64,000 nt of DNA, taken from Pseudoduganella lutea (lineage in GTDB: Bacteria > Pseudomonadota > Gammaproteobacteria > Burkholderiales > Burkholderiaceae_D). This document shows positions 61,769 through 64,000 of the stretch, one piece after another (the first letter of the stretch is position 1; each line of letters opens with the position of its first letter). Under the pieces are notes generated by a model. That model saw only the letters and a program-made list of their open reading frames with translations. It was not told the DNA's origin and searched no databases. The stretch is taken from assembly GCF_004209755.1 (NCBI RefSeq), contig NZ_CP035913.1, positions 1,736,001 through 1,800,000 on the forward strand. The letters run 5' to 3'. The position numbers and the translations under genes are program-made.

Positions 61769-61805
61769 AAAAAAATAAGCTCCCGGTTGTGACACCGGGA
61801 GCTTA
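61769..61805 (-). terminator. Intrinsic terminator directly before corA (candidate attenuator)
   Basis: On the minus strand, a 12-pair stem (61776-61787 with 61794-61805, TAAGCTCCCGGT and its complement) with a six-base loop is followed by seven T, then nine bases and the corA ATG. The sequence GTAAGC occurs twice just before the stem, offering an alternative pairing partner. No gene precedes it on this strand except ntrC, about 280 bp away. Confidence 0.8.
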
Positions 61806-61871
61806 CCTGAAAACCGCTTACTGCCGAGCTCGTGTCCACCTTGAAGGTGCCACAGGGAGTGACGCAGGGAT

Positions 61872-61978
61872 TTCGTGGAGCATGCTCCGCGCCTGCGGAA
61901 CGATGCGGCCCTGCATGGCCGCAGCTTCGCGGAACATGTTCCGCGCCTGTGGCACGGTGCGAGCCTGCAGGCTCGCAC
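61872..61978. repeat. Two tandem 53-bp repeats with compensating changes, each holding two palindromes
   Basis: Copy 1 is 61872-61924 and copy 2 is 61926-61978. Each has a first palindrome (GGAGCATGCTCC or GGAACATGTTCC), a linker, then a second inverted repeat (TGCGGCC/GGCCGCA or TGCGAGCC/GGCTCGCA). Twelve of 53 bases differ. Six of these form three paired changes that keep base pairing, and one turns a T-G pair into C-G. The DNA or RNA hairpins seem to be conserved rather than the sequence. No gene is in this region. Confidence 0.75.
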
Positions 61979-62030
61979 TCCTTCCAGGCCCATCCGGACA
62001 CGGACTCGACGCTAATTGACGGCTAGAGCT

Positions 62031-62077
62031 CAGCCCGTGTCCGATTTGAGGGTTGACCCCAAGGTGGACACGGGCTG
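62031..62077. repeat. Inverted repeat after ntrC, GTGTCC/GGACAC type
   Basis: CAGCCCGTGTCC (62031-62042) and its exact complement (62066-62077) flank a 23-base loop that contains GGGTTGACCCC. It follows the ntrC stop on the minus strand and may act as its transcript end; no T-run is present. Confidence 0.6.
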
Positions 62078-62086
62078 AACCGTGGG

Positions 62087-63571
<1,485 letters not shown>

Positions 63572-63630
63572 ATGTGATGTGCTTCCCGCAATTTGGATTC
63601 ATCAGGCACTTCAGCCACCGGCCCCCCGGC

Positions 63631-64000
63631 TTATGGCAGGGGCAGCAGGATGCGGAAGTCCGTAAAGCCGGGCCTGCTTTCGCATTCGATGACGCCCATG
63701 TGCTGGTGCACGAAGGTTTGCGCCAACGTCAAACCCAGGCCGCTGCCGCCATCCCTTCCCGATACGAGCGGGTAGAAGATGCGGTCGCGGATCTGGGGCG
63801 GAATGCCCGGTCCGTTATCGATGATATGCAAATCTAATGCCAGGTTATAACGGACCTTTGCCAGCGTCACCTGGCGTGCCACGCGCGTCTTGAACGTGAG
63901 CTGCGCGTCGCCTGTTTCGATGCGGTCGGCCAGCGCCTGCGCCGCGTTATGGGCGATGTTCAGCACGGTCTGGATCAGTTGTTCCTTGTCGCCCCGGAAC
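63631..64000 (-). CDS. glnL: Nitrogen sensor kinase NtrB (NR-II), 5' end off the window
   Basis: Only the last ~122 codons are present: the ATP-binding domain with NIAHNAAQALADR (N box), DNGPGIPPQIRDRIFYPL (G1) and GGSGLGLTLAQTFV (G2). This matches NtrB, which phosphorylates or dephosphorylates NtrC under PII control. The gene continues beyond 64000 without a start in view. It is assigned from adjacency to ntrC and from the motif pattern. Confidence 0.93.
   Translation of the reverse strand, partial: FRGDKEQLIQTVLNIAHNAAQALADRIETGDAQLTFKTRVARQVTLAKVRYNLALDLHIIDNGPGIPPQIRDRIFYPLVSGRDGGSGLGLTLAQTFVHQHMGVIECESRPGFTDFRILLPLP

Overview
The window is about 64 kb of GC-rich chromosomal DNA. Gene content and order point to a betaproteobacterium of the family Oxalobacteraceae, most likely the Massilia / Duganella / Pseudoduganella group. 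The signs are the rimP-nusA-infB-rbfA-truB operon, the rluB-scpB pair, the yhdP-nit1-tldD block beside glnE, a pair of PEP-CTERM exported proteins, and seven TonB-dependent receptors (TBDRs). This placement is inferred from gene families; no 16S gene is present. I saw no tRNA, rRNA, CRISPR array, insertion sequence, integrase or phage gene.

Layout. Positions 1-8 kb hold a truncated TBDR of the carbohydrate-uptake type, with two tandem palindromic operators upstream, then typA, a hybrid histidine kinase and two paralogous PEP-CTERM proteins. Positions 8-18 kb hold the minus-strand translation and RNA block truB, rbfA, infB, nusA and rimP, then rluB and scpB. Positions 18-24 kb hold glucokinase, a DedA-rhodanese fusion and a Yej-type peptide ABC importer with no binding-protein gene. 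Positions 24-38 kb are a TBDR region with four large receptors and one metabolic gene, aroG. Positions 38-48 kb return to conserved genes (tldD, a nitrilase-family amidase, yhdP, glnE). Positions 48-64 kb hold another TBDR, gap, tkt, rsmE, an Oar-like TBDR, an FAD-dependent oxidoreductase, corA, ntrC and the 3' end of ntrB.

How the genes work together. The receptors, the peptide ABC importer, glucokinase, gap/tkt and the nitrogen regulators (glnE, ntrBC) suit a scavenger of polymers and peptides. The receptors' substrates cannot be read from sequence. The TBDRs sit between conserved housekeeping genes, as if inserted there.

The most interesting signals are regulatory and lie outside the protein-coding genes. 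(1) aroG has a complete attenuator: a promoter, a 27-codon Phe-rich leader peptide and an intrinsic terminator with an alternative antiterminator pairing. (2) corA has an intrinsic terminator ending 9 nt before its start codon. (3) Upstream of that lie two tandem 53-bp repeats whose differences are largely base-pair compensating. (4) The rimP-nusA-infB leader has a strong promoter followed by an intrinsic terminator before the first gene. (5) At least four families of REP-like palindromes sit only in gaps, mostly just after stop codons.
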